Position numbers and translations under genes: made by a program
Notes under the pieces: model-generated
The model's database searches: none
What the model was told of the DNA's origin: nothing
Seen by the model: the letters and a program-made list of their open reading frames with translations, nothing else
Shown here: positions 1 to 7,166 of the stretch, piece by piece
How positions within the stretch are numbered: position 1 is the first letter of the stretch
Layout: each line of letters opens with the position of its first letter
Assembly (NCBI GenBank): GCA_902781095.1
Contig: CACZHW010000007.1
Location: forward strand, 42,067 to 106,066
From: an uncultured Eubacteriales bacterium
GTDB lineage: Bacteria > Bacillota > Clostridia > Christensenellales > Aristaeellaceae
Direction: 5' to 3'
DNA: 64,000 bases

Positions 1-2
1 TC

Positions 3-296
3 TACGGGCTGGACAAGACCACGGGCAGCGTGCTGTGGCAGCAGATCCTGGATGCGGAATCCGTCTCCTCTCCGATCGCGATGTACCGGAAGGACAACGG
101 CCAGTCGTACATCGTCCTCGGCGATGACAACGGCACGCTCCGCGTAATGGACGGCTACAACGGAACGACGCTGCACACGCTGAACCTGGGCGGACCGATC
201 CAGTCTTCTCCCGCAGCCTATGAGAACCATATCGTTGTGGGCAACACGACAGGACAGATCTTCTTTGTCGACCTGGATTTTGAAGCCGCACGCTGA
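3..296 (+). CDS. C-terminal end of a PQQ-like beta-propeller protein (partial)
   Basis: The reading frame is open from the window edge at base 3 and stops with TGA at 294-296, so only the last 97 residues are visible. The visible part contains propeller-blade phrases typical of PQQ-binding-like (quinoprotein/BamB type) repeats: [13 protein letters not shown], then [17 protein letters not shown], then [17 protein letters not shown]. In such repeats each blade ends with a Gly-x-x-hydrophobic-Trp or similar turn. The family is usually extracytoplasmic and acts as a scaffold, but no signal peptide can be judged here because the N-terminus lies outside the window. A GTG at 30 is an internal codon, not a start. 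Substrate and partner are unknown. Confidence 0.7.
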   Translation, partial: YGLDKTTGSVLWQQILDAESVSSPIAMYRKDNGQSYIVLGDDNGTLRVMDGYNGTTLHTLNLGGPIQSSPAAYENHIVVGNTTGQIFFVDLDFEAAR

Positions 297-302
297 GAAT
301 GC

Positions 303-336
303 AAAAGCGCCGCTGCCTTGTGGCAGCGGCGCTTTT
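303..336 (+). terminator. Intrinsic-terminator-like hairpin between the propeller gene and glpK
   Basis: A perfect 15-bp stem (303-317 with 322-336) closes a TTGT tetraloop. The 3' arm ends in CTTTT followed directly by AAAT, so the U-tract is short. It lies 7 bases after the upstream stop and 22 bases before the glpK ATG, which leaves no room for a promoter between hairpin and glpK. Confidence 0.75.
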
Positions 337-358
337 AAATGAAAGGGAGGAAAACCGG

Positions 359-1852
359 ATGGAACGCTACGTTATCGCGCTGGATCAGGGTACGACCAGC
401 TCTCGCGCCGTCGTCTTCGATGAGAGCGCCAGGGTGATCGCCATCAAGAGCTTCGAATTCCCGCAGATTTACCCGCAGCCCGGATGGGTCGAACACGACC
501 CCTCATCCATCCTGAACACGCAGATCGACGCGCTGCGGGAGGCGGTGCGTATCAGCGGCATCCCCGTGGAGCGCATCGCCGCGATCGGCATCACGAACCA
601 GCGGGAAACGACGCTGCTTTGGGACAGGAAGACAGGCGAGCCCGTCTACAACGCCATCGTATGGCAGTGCCGCAGGACGGCGCCCATCGTCAAGCGGCTG
701 TGCGACGACGGGCTGGAGGACCACATCCGTAAGACGACGGGGCTCGTTCCGGACGCGTATTTTTCGGGGACGAAACTCAGCTGGTTGCTGGAGCGGCCCG
801 GCCTGAGGGAGCGGGCGGAGCGGGGCGAGCTCTGCTTCGGTACGGTGGACAGCTACCTCGCGTGGAACATCGTAAAAGGGCGGCCGCACGTGACGGACGC
901 GACGAACGCGAGCCGGACGATGCTCTACGACATCCGGAAAAACGACTGGGACGGGGAGATGCTCTCCGCCCTGGGGATCCCGAAGGCGGTCCTGCCGAGG
1001 GTGGTGGACACCTCGGAGGTCGTCGGCATGCTGGACCCGGACATCCTGGGCCGGGAGATTCCGGTCGCCGCGCTGTCGGGCGACCAGCACAGCGCACTGT
1101 TCGGGCAGGGCTGCTTCGATCCGGGCATGATGAAGAACACGTACGGCACCGGCTGCTTCCTCCTGCAGAATACGGGGGACACGCCGGTCAGCAGCCGGAA
1201 CGGGCTGGTGACGACGATCGCCTGGCGCATCGGCGGAAAGACCACCTACGCGCTGGAGGGCAGCGTCTTCGTGGGCGGCGCCGTCGTGCAGTGGCTGCGC
1301 GACGAAATGAAGCTGATCGAACGCGCGTCGGAGACGGAAACCATCGCCCGCTCCGTACCGGATGCCAACGGCGTCTACATCGTGCCGACCTTCACCGGCC
1401 TCGGCGCGCCGTACTGGGACATGTACAGCCGCGGGACCATCGTGGGCCTTACGCGCGGTGCCGGGCGTGCGCACATCGTCCGTGCCGCCCTGGAATCCAT
1501 CGCGTACCAGTCTGCGGATCTGGTGCACGCGATGGCGGAAGACTGCGGCCGCCCGCCGAAGGAGCTGCGCGTGGACGGCGGAGCCAGCGCGAACCACTTC
1601 CTCATGCAGTTCCAGGCGGACATCCTGGGGTGCGGGGTGATCCGCCCCGCAGTGATCGAAACGACGGCTCTGGGCGCCGCGCTTCTGGCCGGCCTGGCCG
1701 TCGGCGTATGGAAGGATCAGGACGAGATCCGCAGCATCTGGCGGGAGGACGTGCGGCTGCAGCCCGCGATGCCCAAGGAGCGGCGGGAACGCCTGCTGCA
1801 CGGATGGCACCGCGCCGTGGAACGCAGCATGCACTGGGTCGAACCGGATTGA
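359..1852 (+). CDS. glpK: Glycerol kinase
   Basis: ATP-dependent phosphorylation of glycerol to sn-glycerol 3-phosphate in the cytoplasm, feeding lipid synthesis or glycolysis. The 497-residue product has the FGGY-kinase layout. The N-terminal phosphate loop DQGTTSSRA is at residues 9-17, the first FGGY signature is around YFSGTKLSW, the TGLGAPYWD segment is near residue 345, and the second signature ([12 protein letters not shown]) is near 405-417. The length is normal for GlpK. The ATG at 359 follows AGGGAGG (344-350); an in-frame upstream TTG at 299 would run through the hairpin and is not credible. No glpF or glpD lies next to it. The only visible leader is the hairpin at 303-336, which could act as an attenuator. 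Confidence in the family is high because the glycerol kinase sequence is continuous from end to end. Confidence 0.97.
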   Translation: MERYVIALDQGTTSSRAVVFDESARVIAIKSFEFPQIYPQPGWVEHDPSSILNTQIDALREAVRISGIPVERIAAIGITNQRETTLLWDRKTGEPVYNAIVWQCRRTAPIVKRLCDDGLEDHIRKTTGLVPDAYFSGTKLSWLLERPGLRERAERGELCFGTVDSYLAWNIVKGRPHVTDATNASRTMLYDIRKNDWDGEMLSALGIPKAVLPRVVDTSEVVGMLDPDILGREIPVAALSGDQHSALFGQGCFDPGMMKNTYGTGCFLLQNTGDTPVSSRNGLVTTIAWRIGGKTTYALEGSVFVGGAVVQWLRDEMKLIERASETETIARSVPDANGVYIVPTFTGLGAPYWDMYSRGTIVGLTRGAGRAHIVRAALESIAYQSADLVHAMAEDCGRPPKELRVDGGASANHFLMQFQADILGCGVIRPAVIETTALGAALLAGLAVGVWKDQDEIRSIWREDVRLQPAMPKERRERLLHGWHRAVERSMHWVEPD

Positions 1853-1923
1853 GGAGAGAAGCTTGCCTTCCGGGCCCGGCTGTGATAGACTGAACCGCAT
1901 TATTCCGTTCAGGAGGAATCTGT

Positions 1924-2691
1924 TTGCTCAAAAAGATCAAGAAGTACCGCTTCATGTTTTCGGAGCTGGTGAAGCGGGATTTTAAAAAGAAGTACAAGCG
2001 CACGGTGCTGGGCATGGGGTGGAGCATGCTCTCCCCGCTTTTGCACCTGCTCGTCATGAAACTCGTCTTCACCCAGTTTTTCGGCCGGAACACGCCGCAC
2101 TATACGACGTACCTGTTCGCAGGCAACCTGTTCTTCTCCTTCTTCAGGGAGTCGACCAACGGGGGAAAGGACGCGCTGCTGGCGAACCGGGACCTGATCC
2201 TCAAGATCAACATTCCCAAGTACCTCTTTCTGCTGTCCAAGAACGTGTCGGCGCTCATCAATTTCGGGCTGACGCTCATCGTCTTCTTCGTCTTCGTGGC
2301 GCTGGACGGGATCGCCTTCTCCCCGAAGTTCATCGCGATCCTCTATCCCGTGGTCTGCCTCGTGCTGATCAACGTCGGCGTCGGACTGGTCCTGTCCGCG
2401 CTGAACGTCTTTTTCAGGGACATCGGCTACCTGTACGACATCTTCACCCAGCTGCTCATGTACATGTCCGCCATCTTCTACCGGGTGGATGCGTATCCGG
2501 CGGAGATCCAGCGGATCTTCCTCATCAACCCGGTGTACGACTGCATCAAGTACGTCCGCGTCGTCGTGCTGGAGGGGAACATCCCCTCGCTGCAGTATCA
2601 CGTGCTGCTGCTGGCTTATGCCTCCGTCTTCCTTATCATCGGGTGCGTACTGTACAAGAAACTGAACCACAAATTCGTGTATTATCTGTGA
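1924..2691 (+). CDS. ABC-2 type transporter permease (polysaccharide export type), no partner ATPase nearby
   Basis: A 255-residue integral membrane protein with about six hydrophobic segments. It resembles permeases that export polysaccharide, O-antigen or teichoic acid chains (Wzm/TagG class). Family-type features are the amphipathic N-terminus RDFKKKYKRTVLGMGWSML and the segment LNVFFRDIGYLYDIFTQLLMY followed by NPVYDCIKYVR. The start is TTG at 1924, chosen because AGGAGG (1911-1916) sits 7 bases upstream. A weak promoter-like pair (TTGCCT 1863-1868 and TAGACT 1886-1891, 17 bp apart) lies ahead. Permeases of this class need a Wzt/TagH ATPase, normally the adjacent gene. None is present here, so the partner must be encoded elsewhere or the gene is a remnant. 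The exported substrate cannot be inferred. Confidence 0.85.
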   Translation: MLKKIKKYRFMFSELVKRDFKKKYKRTVLGMGWSMLSPLLHLLVMKLVFTQFFGRNTPHYTTYLFAGNLFFSFFRESTNGGKDALLANRDLILKINIPKYLFLLSKNVSALINFGLTLIVFFVFVALDGIAFSPKFIAILYPVVCLVLINVGVGLVLSALNVFFRDIGYLYDIFTQLLMYMSAIFYRVDAYPAEIQRIFLINPVYDCIKYVRVVVLEGNIPSLQYHVLLLAYASVFLIIGCVLYKKLNHKFVYYL

Positions 2692-2784
2692 TTATCCATC
2701 ATAGAAGCCGCGGTATCGGTATGCGACGTTTTCCGAAGAACTTTAACTGGGCGGACTGAAAAAGGCAAACCGCGGCTGCGAGCG

Positions 2785-2825
2785 GCCGGTCTGAATCCAG
2801 GGGAGATCCTGACCGGCGGTTTTCC
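2785..2825 (+). terminator. Weak hairpin after the permease gene
   Basis: A 7-bp stem GCCGGTC (2785-2791) / GACCGGC (2811-2817) with a 19-base loop is followed by GGTTTTCC. It lies between the permease stop and the next promoter. The long loop and poor T-tract make a terminator role uncertain. Confidence 0.3.
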
Positions 2826-2844
2826 AGATACCGGCGATCATCGG

Positions 2845-2873
2845 TTGACAAGAAACCGGGGGATGAATATACT
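2845..2873 (+). promoter_or_regulatory. Sigma-A promoter for the DUF308 gene
   Basis: Consensus TTGACA at 2845-2850 and TATACT at 2868-2873 are separated by exactly 17 bp. The predicted start near 2880 gives a leader of about 40 bases with AGAAGGAG just before the ATG at 2919. Confidence 0.85.
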
Positions 2874-2918
2874 TTTTGTTCGGCTCAATGACACAAGAAG
2901 GAGAAAGGAAAGCATCAA

Positions 2919-3983
2919 ATGCTAAGTTTTACCGCGATCGTCATTCTGGGCGTGCTGATGATTCTGGGAGGCATCTCCCTGATGGCCACGCCCCTCACCA
3001 CCTTTATGGGCATGGGTTATTTCATCATCGTCCTGCTTTTCCTCCGGGGGATCTTCGGCGTTTTCCGGGGAATCTCCGAAAAGCGCTACGACAGGACTTT
3101 CCTGCTGGCGGTGCTCAGCCTGATCCTGGGGATCGTCGGCTTTGCGGTGCCCGGTGCGGCTGCCATGAACAATTACGTGCTGCTGTATCTTGCGGCGGGC
3201 TGGTTTATCCTTCACGGCGTGCTGTCCGTCGTCGCCGCCCTCGGAAGAAGGAAGGACGGCGGCAGCGACGGCTTCGTGCTCCCGGGAATCCTCTTCGGCG
3301 TACTGGAAGTGATCCTGGGCGTCTATTCCATCGCGCATCCCGCAGTGCTGGCCGTCAGCCTGGGCTTCCTCATCGGCGCCTATTATATTGAATCCGGAAT
3401 CGGTACGATCGTCACGGGGATGGTCGCCTGCGAAGGCGGCAACAACATGACGGTCCTGTATACGGTAATGGGAATCCTGACAATCATCGGCGGCCTTTCC
3501 ATGCTTGCCACCCCGATGCTGACCTTCATCAGCGCCGGATACTGGATCGTTATGCTGTTCTTCATCACCGGTGTGATCGGCGTCGTCCGCGGCTTCATCG
3601 AAAAGCGTTATGACCGGGGCTTCTTCTTCGCGATTCTCAGCCTGGTCATGGGCATCATCGGTTTGACGGTGCCCGGCGTTGTCGAACTGAACAACTCCAT
3701 CCTGCTCTATCTGGCGGCGTGCTGGTTCCTGCTCCACGGCGTGCTGTCCATCGTCAATGCGCTCCAGAACGGGAAGGAGGCCGGATCCGGCTTTAAGATG
3801 GTCGGCATCCTGCTGGGCGTGCTGGAACTGATCCTGGGCGTCTATTCCATCGCGCATCCCGCGGTGCTCGCCGTCAGCCTGGGCCTTCTGACCGGCTTTT
3901 ACTTTGTGGAGTCCGGCGCCAACCTGATCTTCATCGGCTCCGCATACTCCAGGGCGGTGGCCCTTGCCCGCCGCGCGGCGTAA
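2919..3983 (+). CDS. DUF308 (HdeD-like) membrane protein made of two homologous halves
   Basis: A 354-residue, almost entirely hydrophobic protein with roughly twelve membrane segments in two tandem units (about residues 1-175 and 176-354). Matching phrases include EKRYDR in both halves, LLYLAAGWFILHGVLS against LLYLAACWFLLHGVLS, and the shared LGVYSIAHPAVLAVSLG. DUF308/HdeD proteins are small membrane proteins. E. coli HdeD is linked to acid resistance, but the biochemical role is unknown and should not be carried over. The ATG at 2919 follows AAGAAGGAG. The gene is monocistronic, between a consensus promoter and a strong terminator. A 60-base stretch is nearly identical at DNA level between the halves, suggesting recent duplication or gene conversion. 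Confidence 0.8.
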   Translation: MLSFTAIVILGVLMILGGISLMATPLTTFMGMGYFIIVLLFLRGIFGVFRGISEKRYDRTFLLAVLSLILGIVGFAVPGAAAMNNYVLLYLAAGWFILHGVLSVVAALGRRKDGGSDGFVLPGILFGVLEVILGVYSIAHPAVLAVSLGFLIGAYYIESGIGTIVTGMVACEGGNNMTVLYTVMGILTIIGGLSMLATPMLTFISAGYWIVMLFFITGVIGVVRGFIEKRYDRGFFFAILSLVMGIIGLTVPGVVELNNSILLYLAACWFLLHGVLSIVNALQNGKEAGSGFKMVGILLGVLELILGVYSIAHPAVLAVSLGLLTGFYFVESGANLIFIGSAYSRAVALARRAA

Positions 3984-4005
3984 AGAAAAGAACCCCAAAC
4001 GAATC

Positions 4006-4057
4006 AACCGTTTTGCCCGGTGTGCGGCGCACTCCGGACAAGACGGTTTTTCTTTTT
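4006..4057 (+). terminator. Rho-independent terminator after the DUF308 gene
   Basis: A long stem runs from AACCG (4006) to CGGTT, with inner blocks CCGG/CCGG and GTGC/GCAC around a GGC loop, interrupted by single mismatches. It is followed by TTTTTCTTTTT ending near 4057. Confidence 0.85.
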
Positions 4058-4124
4058 GATGTATGGTATGGGTTCCAAACAGGACAGAAAGGATGCAGTA
4101 ATGTTTTAGAATAAATACAAAACA

Positions 4125-4145
4125 GGAAAGTGTATATCATTTTCC
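4125..4145. promoter_or_regulatory. Imperfect palindrome abutting the -35 box; candidate operator
   Basis: The 21-base element begins GGAAA and ends TTTCC, with 7 of 10 symmetric positions matching, and ends immediately before the TTGAAA at 4146. Position and symmetry fit an operator for the downstream TetR-type regulator or another factor. No binding evidence is visible. Confidence 0.35.
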
Positions 4146-4174
4146 TTGAAATAATAGGACTTCAATGTTATAAT
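4146..4174 (+). promoter_or_regulatory. Strong sigma-A promoter with extended -10 upstream of the TetR gene
   Basis: TTGAAA at 4146-4151, a 17-bp spacer and TATAAT at 4169-4174, preceded by TG-T (extended -10). Transcription from about 4181 would give a leader of about 163 bases containing the (TA)13 tract before the ATG at 4344. The 360 bases from 3984 to 4343 hold no gene: only the terminator, the palindrome, this promoter, the TA tract and otherwise AT-rich DNA. Confidence 0.75.
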
Positions 4175-4268
4175 AAACATATTATATTAACGAATGATTT
4201 TAATAAACCAACAGTCGAGTTTTGGGTGACTTATGTTTGGAATCGTGGAGTCTGAATAAAAATAACGT

Positions 4269-4294
4269 TATATATATATATATATATATATATA
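4269..4294. repeat. (TA)13 dinucleotide microsatellite
   Basis: Thirteen uninterrupted TA units span 4269-4294, 49 bases ahead of the TetR start codon and about 90 bases downstream of the predicted transcription start. Pure dinucleotide tracts of this length are prone to slipped-strand length change. In RNA a (UA)13 run can fold on itself. Confidence 0.95.
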
Positions 4295-4343
4295 AGTTGT
4301 TAAATAGATGTGAACATGCGTTAACAATGAAAGGGGATTTATT

Positions 4344-4895
4344 ATGCCGCAGAAACAGAGAGTAACACCGGAAATCATCCTGGACAGTTCCTTCCGGCTT
4401 TTCCGCAGGGAGGGCATGGGCAGCATCAACGCTCGTTCCATCGCCCGGGAGACCAAGTGCTCCACGCAGCCGGTCTTCAGCTGCTTCGCCAACCTGGGCA
4501 TCATCAAAGACGAATTGGAGCAGCGGGCGGTGCAGCTCTTCACGGATACGCTGAGCCCCGCGCTGTCGTCCCCCCACGCGCTGGAAGACGGATGCTGCGC
4601 CTATCTGCGCTTCGCGCAGGAGGACGCGAAGACCTTCCTTCACCTGTTCGTGGAGACACGGCTGGGGATGAACGTGCTCTTCGGGGAGGGCGGGCTGTAT
4701 CCGCAGCTGCTTTTGCTGACGGCGCAGCAGGAAAACCTGACGGAGGAGAAGGCCAGGGAACTGACGGATGCGGTATGCCTGTACGCCAACGGCCTGGCTT
4801 ACATCCTGGCCGCGAAGACGACGGCGCTTTCCGCGGACGAGGCGTGCGAAAAGCTCGTCGGCATGCTGCACTCCATGCGGGAGCGCATCAGCTGA
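4344..4895 (+). CDS. TetR/AcrR family transcriptional regulator
   Basis: A 183-residue protein with an N-terminal TetR-type helix-turn-helix (about residues 8-55). The frame ILDSSFRLFRREGMGSIN is followed by ARSIARETKCSTQPVFSCF, matching the usual IxxAAxxLFxxxGxxxxS and IAxxxGVSxxxxYxxF pattern, with the recognition helix near residues 36-46. The C-terminal helical ligand-binding half (about 60-183) is not recognisable as to ligand. The ATG at 4344 follows AAAGGGGA. No transporter or enzyme gene lies adjacent or divergent, so the usual neighbour rule for the target does not help. The gene is monocistronic, with a terminator at 4911. Autoregulation through the palindrome at 4125-4145 is possible but unproven. 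Confidence 0.85.
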   Translation: MPQKQRVTPEIILDSSFRLFRREGMGSINARSIARETKCSTQPVFSCFANLGIIKDELEQRAVQLFTDTLSPALSSPHALEDGCCAYLRFAQEDAKTFLHLFVETRLGMNVLFGEGGLYPQLLLLTAQQENLTEEKARELTDAVCLYANGLAYILAAKTTALSADEACEKLVGMLHSMRERIS

Positions 4896-4910
4896 CGCCT
4901 GCAACGGAAG

Positions 4911-4936
4911 AAACCGGGGTTTTCCCCGGTTTTTTG
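4911..4936 (+). terminator. Rho-independent terminator after the TetR gene
   Basis: A 9-bp stem AAACCGGGG/CCCCGGTTT around a TTTT loop is followed by a run of T, a compact textbook terminator. Confidence 0.9.
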
Positions 4937-4994
4937 GTTAAACCAGCCAGTTTTGTTTCGTAAATATGAAATTATTTACAAAACAGCGGATTTG

Positions 4995-5023
4995 TGGACT
5001 TTGCCGGACGCCTCGGTTATAAT
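4995..5023 (+). promoter_or_regulatory. Sigma-A promoter for the 42-residue peptide gene
   Basis: TATAAT at 5018-5023 with TGGACT at 4995-5000 across a 17-bp spacer (-35 is 4 of 6 to consensus). It lies 33 bases upstream of the small gene's ATG and downstream of the TetR terminator. Confidence 0.6.
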
Positions 5024-5056
5024 AATCCCGATCGAATTTTCAGGGAGGGGTTGGCC

Positions 5057-5185
5057 ATGACGGAGGAGATTACGGAGACACAAGGCGAGGTCCGGGCTGA
5101 AGAGGAGAAGCGCGAAATCGCGAACATGGATGCGTATGATTACTTTATGATGCTGATGGAGAGCAGGATCATCCAGGTGGCTTAA
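5057..5185 (+). CDS. 42-residue acidic small protein of unknown function
   Basis: I do not recognise this product. It begins MTEEITETQGEVRAEEEKRE and ends MLMESRIIQVA. The first half is strongly acidic and charged; the second half is hydrophobic-aromatic (YDYFMMLMES), suggesting a short amphipathic or interaction helix. It has everything a real gene needs: a TATAAT promoter, a strong AGGGAGGGG ribosome site (5042-5050) at 6 bases from the ATG at 5057, and a strong terminator at 5222-5258. A longer in-frame start at 4994 would lie at the -35 box and is rejected. It stands alone between two independent transcription units. Confidence 0.6.
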   Translation: MTEEITETQGEVRAEEEKREIANMDAYDYFMMLMESRIIQVA

Positions 5186-5221
5186 ACCGAGGCCCGGGTA
5201 TGGATACCGTGCCGTAAAAAC

Positions 5222-5258
5222 AGCCCCCGGGCGGATGTTTGTCCGCCCGGGCTTTTTT
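5222..5258 (+). terminator. Rho-independent terminator after the small peptide gene
   Basis: A 10-bp GC-rich stem (5226-5235 with 5242-5251) and a short loop are followed by CTTTTTT, a strong signal that closes the 42-codon gene. Confidence 0.9.
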
Positions 5259-5295
5259 GTTTTGCCGGGGAAAAACGGGGGAGCGGGGCGGATGC

Positions 5296-5324
5296 TTGTC
5301 AAGCCTTGCGGAATAGGCTATAAT
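5296..5324 (+). promoter_or_regulatory. Sigma-A promoter for the pseudo-response regulator and phoH operon
   Basis: TTGTCA at 5296-5301 and TATAAT at 5319-5324 are separated by 17 bp, about 35 bases ahead of the ATG at 5359. Confidence 0.85.
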
Positions 5325-5358
5325 AAGCATGTTTTTATTATAAAATGGGAGTAGTGTC

Positions 5359-6165
5359 ATGTACAGATTGCTTCTGGTGACGGACAAAGGGGACGTGCGC
5401 GATCTCTACCGCAGCTACGCGGACTGGAATCAGCAGGGCTTTGAACAGCCGACGATCGCGTCCGGGGCCGAGGAGGGCATGGCGGCGCTTTCCGCGCAGC
5501 GTTTTGACGTGGTCTCCTGCCTGCTGCCCGTGGAGGAGGGCAAGGTTTTCTATGCCCGCGTCCGGGATAACAGCGACTCGCTGGGGATGGAGACCGTGCG
5601 GGATCAGAACCGGCTGCGCCGGGAGATCGCGTGCATCCGCAGGGAGCTGATCTCCAGGGACTCCGAAAGGGGAGCGGCGGAAGCGGCCGATTTGCTGCGC
5701 GCAAGGCAGGAGGAATTCTTCTGCGGGATGCTGCGCGGAGAGGGATACGACAGGGAACGGCTGGAGGGCTGCCTCAGAGAGCTGGAGCTGACGGACCGCA
5801 TCGACCCGAACCAGCCGGTCGTCTGCGCTTCTTTCCGGGTCCCGGAGGGGGAGCGCTTCCTGGAGGGCGTCTGGAAATACGGAAAGACCCGGCTGGAGTT
5901 CGCCCTGAAGAACGTCTTTGAGGCGGGGGACGGCCGGATGACCTATACGCTGCTTACGCTGAATCCGCACCACATGCGCATCCTGGCCCTCCCGGGCGGC
6001 GCATGCACACAGACAGAGGCCTACGAGCAGCTGCTCATCCATCTCGGCGAGGCCAGAAGGACGATCGAACAGTGCTTCGACATGACGCTTGTGGTGAAGC
6101 GCGTCAATTCCTACAAAGATCTCTTTGCGTATTCGCGGGAAAACATCCTGCGCACCGCCCATTGA
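5359..6165 (+). CDS. Degenerate receiver-domain protein without an output domain
   Basis: A 268-residue soluble protein. Residues 1-60 look like the start of a response-regulator receiver (LLLVTDKGDVRDLY, then FDVVSCLLP before residue 57). The phospho-accepting Asp that precedes the conserved hydrophobic-hydrophobic-hydrophobic-Pro is Ser53, and the later Thr/Lys landmarks are not visible. A charged, probably coiled-coil stretch follows (about 80-115, RRELISRDSERGAAEAADLL). Then comes a domain resembling the linker region of YesN-type AraC response regulators (EEFFCGMLRGEGYDRERL onward). The protein ends where the AraC HTH pair would begin. Only 38 bases separate its stop from phoH, so no HTH has been frameshifted off. 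It leads the phoH-pgpH-ybeY-era string. I infer a phosphorylation-independent protein interaction role; no function is known. Confidence 0.55.
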   Translation: MYRLLLVTDKGDVRDLYRSYADWNQQGFEQPTIASGAEEGMAALSAQRFDVVSCLLPVEEGKVFYARVRDNSDSLGMETVRDQNRLRREIACIRRELISRDSERGAAEAADLLRARQEEFFCGMLRGEGYDRERLEGCLRELELTDRIDPNQPVVCASFRVPEGERFLEGVWKYGKTRLEFALKNVFEAGDGRMTYTLLTLNPHHMRILALPGGACTQTEAYEQLLIHLGEARRTIEQCFDMTLVVKRVNSYKDLFAYSRENILRTAH

Positions 6166-6203
6166 CGGGGCGGGTGGATCAGACAGTACCAGGAGGATAA
6201 CGG

Positions 6204-7163
6204 ATGGGGGAACCCAAGTACGCCTCAAGCCTTTTGCAGAACCTCTTCGGCAACGGGGATGAAAACATCAGGCGGCTGGAGGAGATAACCGGCGTTCACG
6301 TCGCCCTGAGGGACGGCGAAATCATACTGGACGGAGCCAGCCCCGAGGCCGTGGCCGGGGCGGAGGACACGATCCGCGGCCTCGTGCACCTGTGCGACAC
6401 GGGGTGGACGATCGACCCGGCTATGGTCCAGTACGTGGCGGGCCTTTCGAAGGACGGGACGCTGGACAGGCTGACGGAACTGGACCACGCCGTGGTCGCG
6501 ACCAGCTTCCGCGGCCGCCAGGTGCGCTGCAGGACACTGGGGCAGCACGCCTACGTGACGGACATGAAGAACCACACGCTGACCTTCGCCATCGGGCCGG
6601 CGGGTACAGGAAAGACCTATCTGGCGATGGCGATGGCGGTCTCGGCGCTCAAGAACCGGCAGGTGGAGCGGATCGTCCTCACGCGCCCGGCCGTCGAGGC
6701 GGGCGAAAAGCTGGGCTTTCTGCCGGGCGATTTGAACCAGAAGGTGGACCCGTACCTGCGGCCGCTGTTCGACGCGATGTTTGAGCTGCTGGGGACGGAG
6801 ACGAGCCTGCGGTATCAGGAAAAGGGAATCATCGAGGTGGCGCCGCTCGCCTACATGCGCGGGCGTACGCTCTCGGACGCGTTCATCATCCTGGACGAGG
6901 CGCAGAACACCACCAGAGAGCAGATGAAGATGTTCCTCACGCGCATGGGCTTCCGCTCCAAGATCGTCGTGACGGGCGATCCGAGCCAGGTCGATCTGCC
7001 GAGGGACAAGCGCAGCGGACTGGACGACGCGGTGGCGGTGCTGGAGGGCGTGAAGGACATCGCCATCTCCAGGCTTACGGCATCGGACGTCGTGCGGCAC
7101 GAGCTGGTGCAGGCCATCGTGCGCGCGTATGAGGCCCATGAAACGGGCGGAAGAGGGGCGTAA
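6204..7163 (+). CDS. phoH: PhoH family P-loop ATPase
   Basis: A 319-residue cytoplasmic ATPase of the PhoH/PhoL group, linked to RNA metabolism and often coupled to YbeY. The N-terminal 110 residues form the KH-like region found in the long form. The Walker A motif GPAGTGKTY is near residues 131-139, and the Walker B motif FIILDEAQ is near 226-233, followed by the conserved MKMFLTRMGF and GDPSQVDLP. The ATG at 6204 has AGGAGG (6191-6196) at 7 bases. It is followed after 3 bases by pgpH and then ybeY and era, the standard Firmicutes order. The exact RNA substrate is not established for the family. Confidence 0.95.
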   Translation: MGEPKYASSLLQNLFGNGDENIRRLEEITGVHVALRDGEIILDGASPEAVAGAEDTIRGLVHLCDTGWTIDPAMVQYVAGLSKDGTLDRLTELDHAVVATSFRGRQVRCRTLGQHAYVTDMKNHTLTFAIGPAGTGKTYLAMAMAVSALKNRQVERIVLTRPAVEAGEKLGFLPGDLNQKVDPYLRPLFDAMFELLGTETSLRYQEKGIIEVAPLAYMRGRTLSDAFIILDEAQNTTREQMKMFLTRMGFRSKIVVTGDPSQVDLPRDKRSGLDDAVAVLEGVKDIAISRLTASDVVRHELVQAIVRAYEAHETGGRGA

Positions 7164-7166
7164 AGG

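Noticed and set aside
3303..3882. Possible mobile-element or CRISPR repeat signal from the duplicated 60-base segment
   Set aside because: The two copies are in frame within one membrane protein and only two exist, so a coding duplication explains them.
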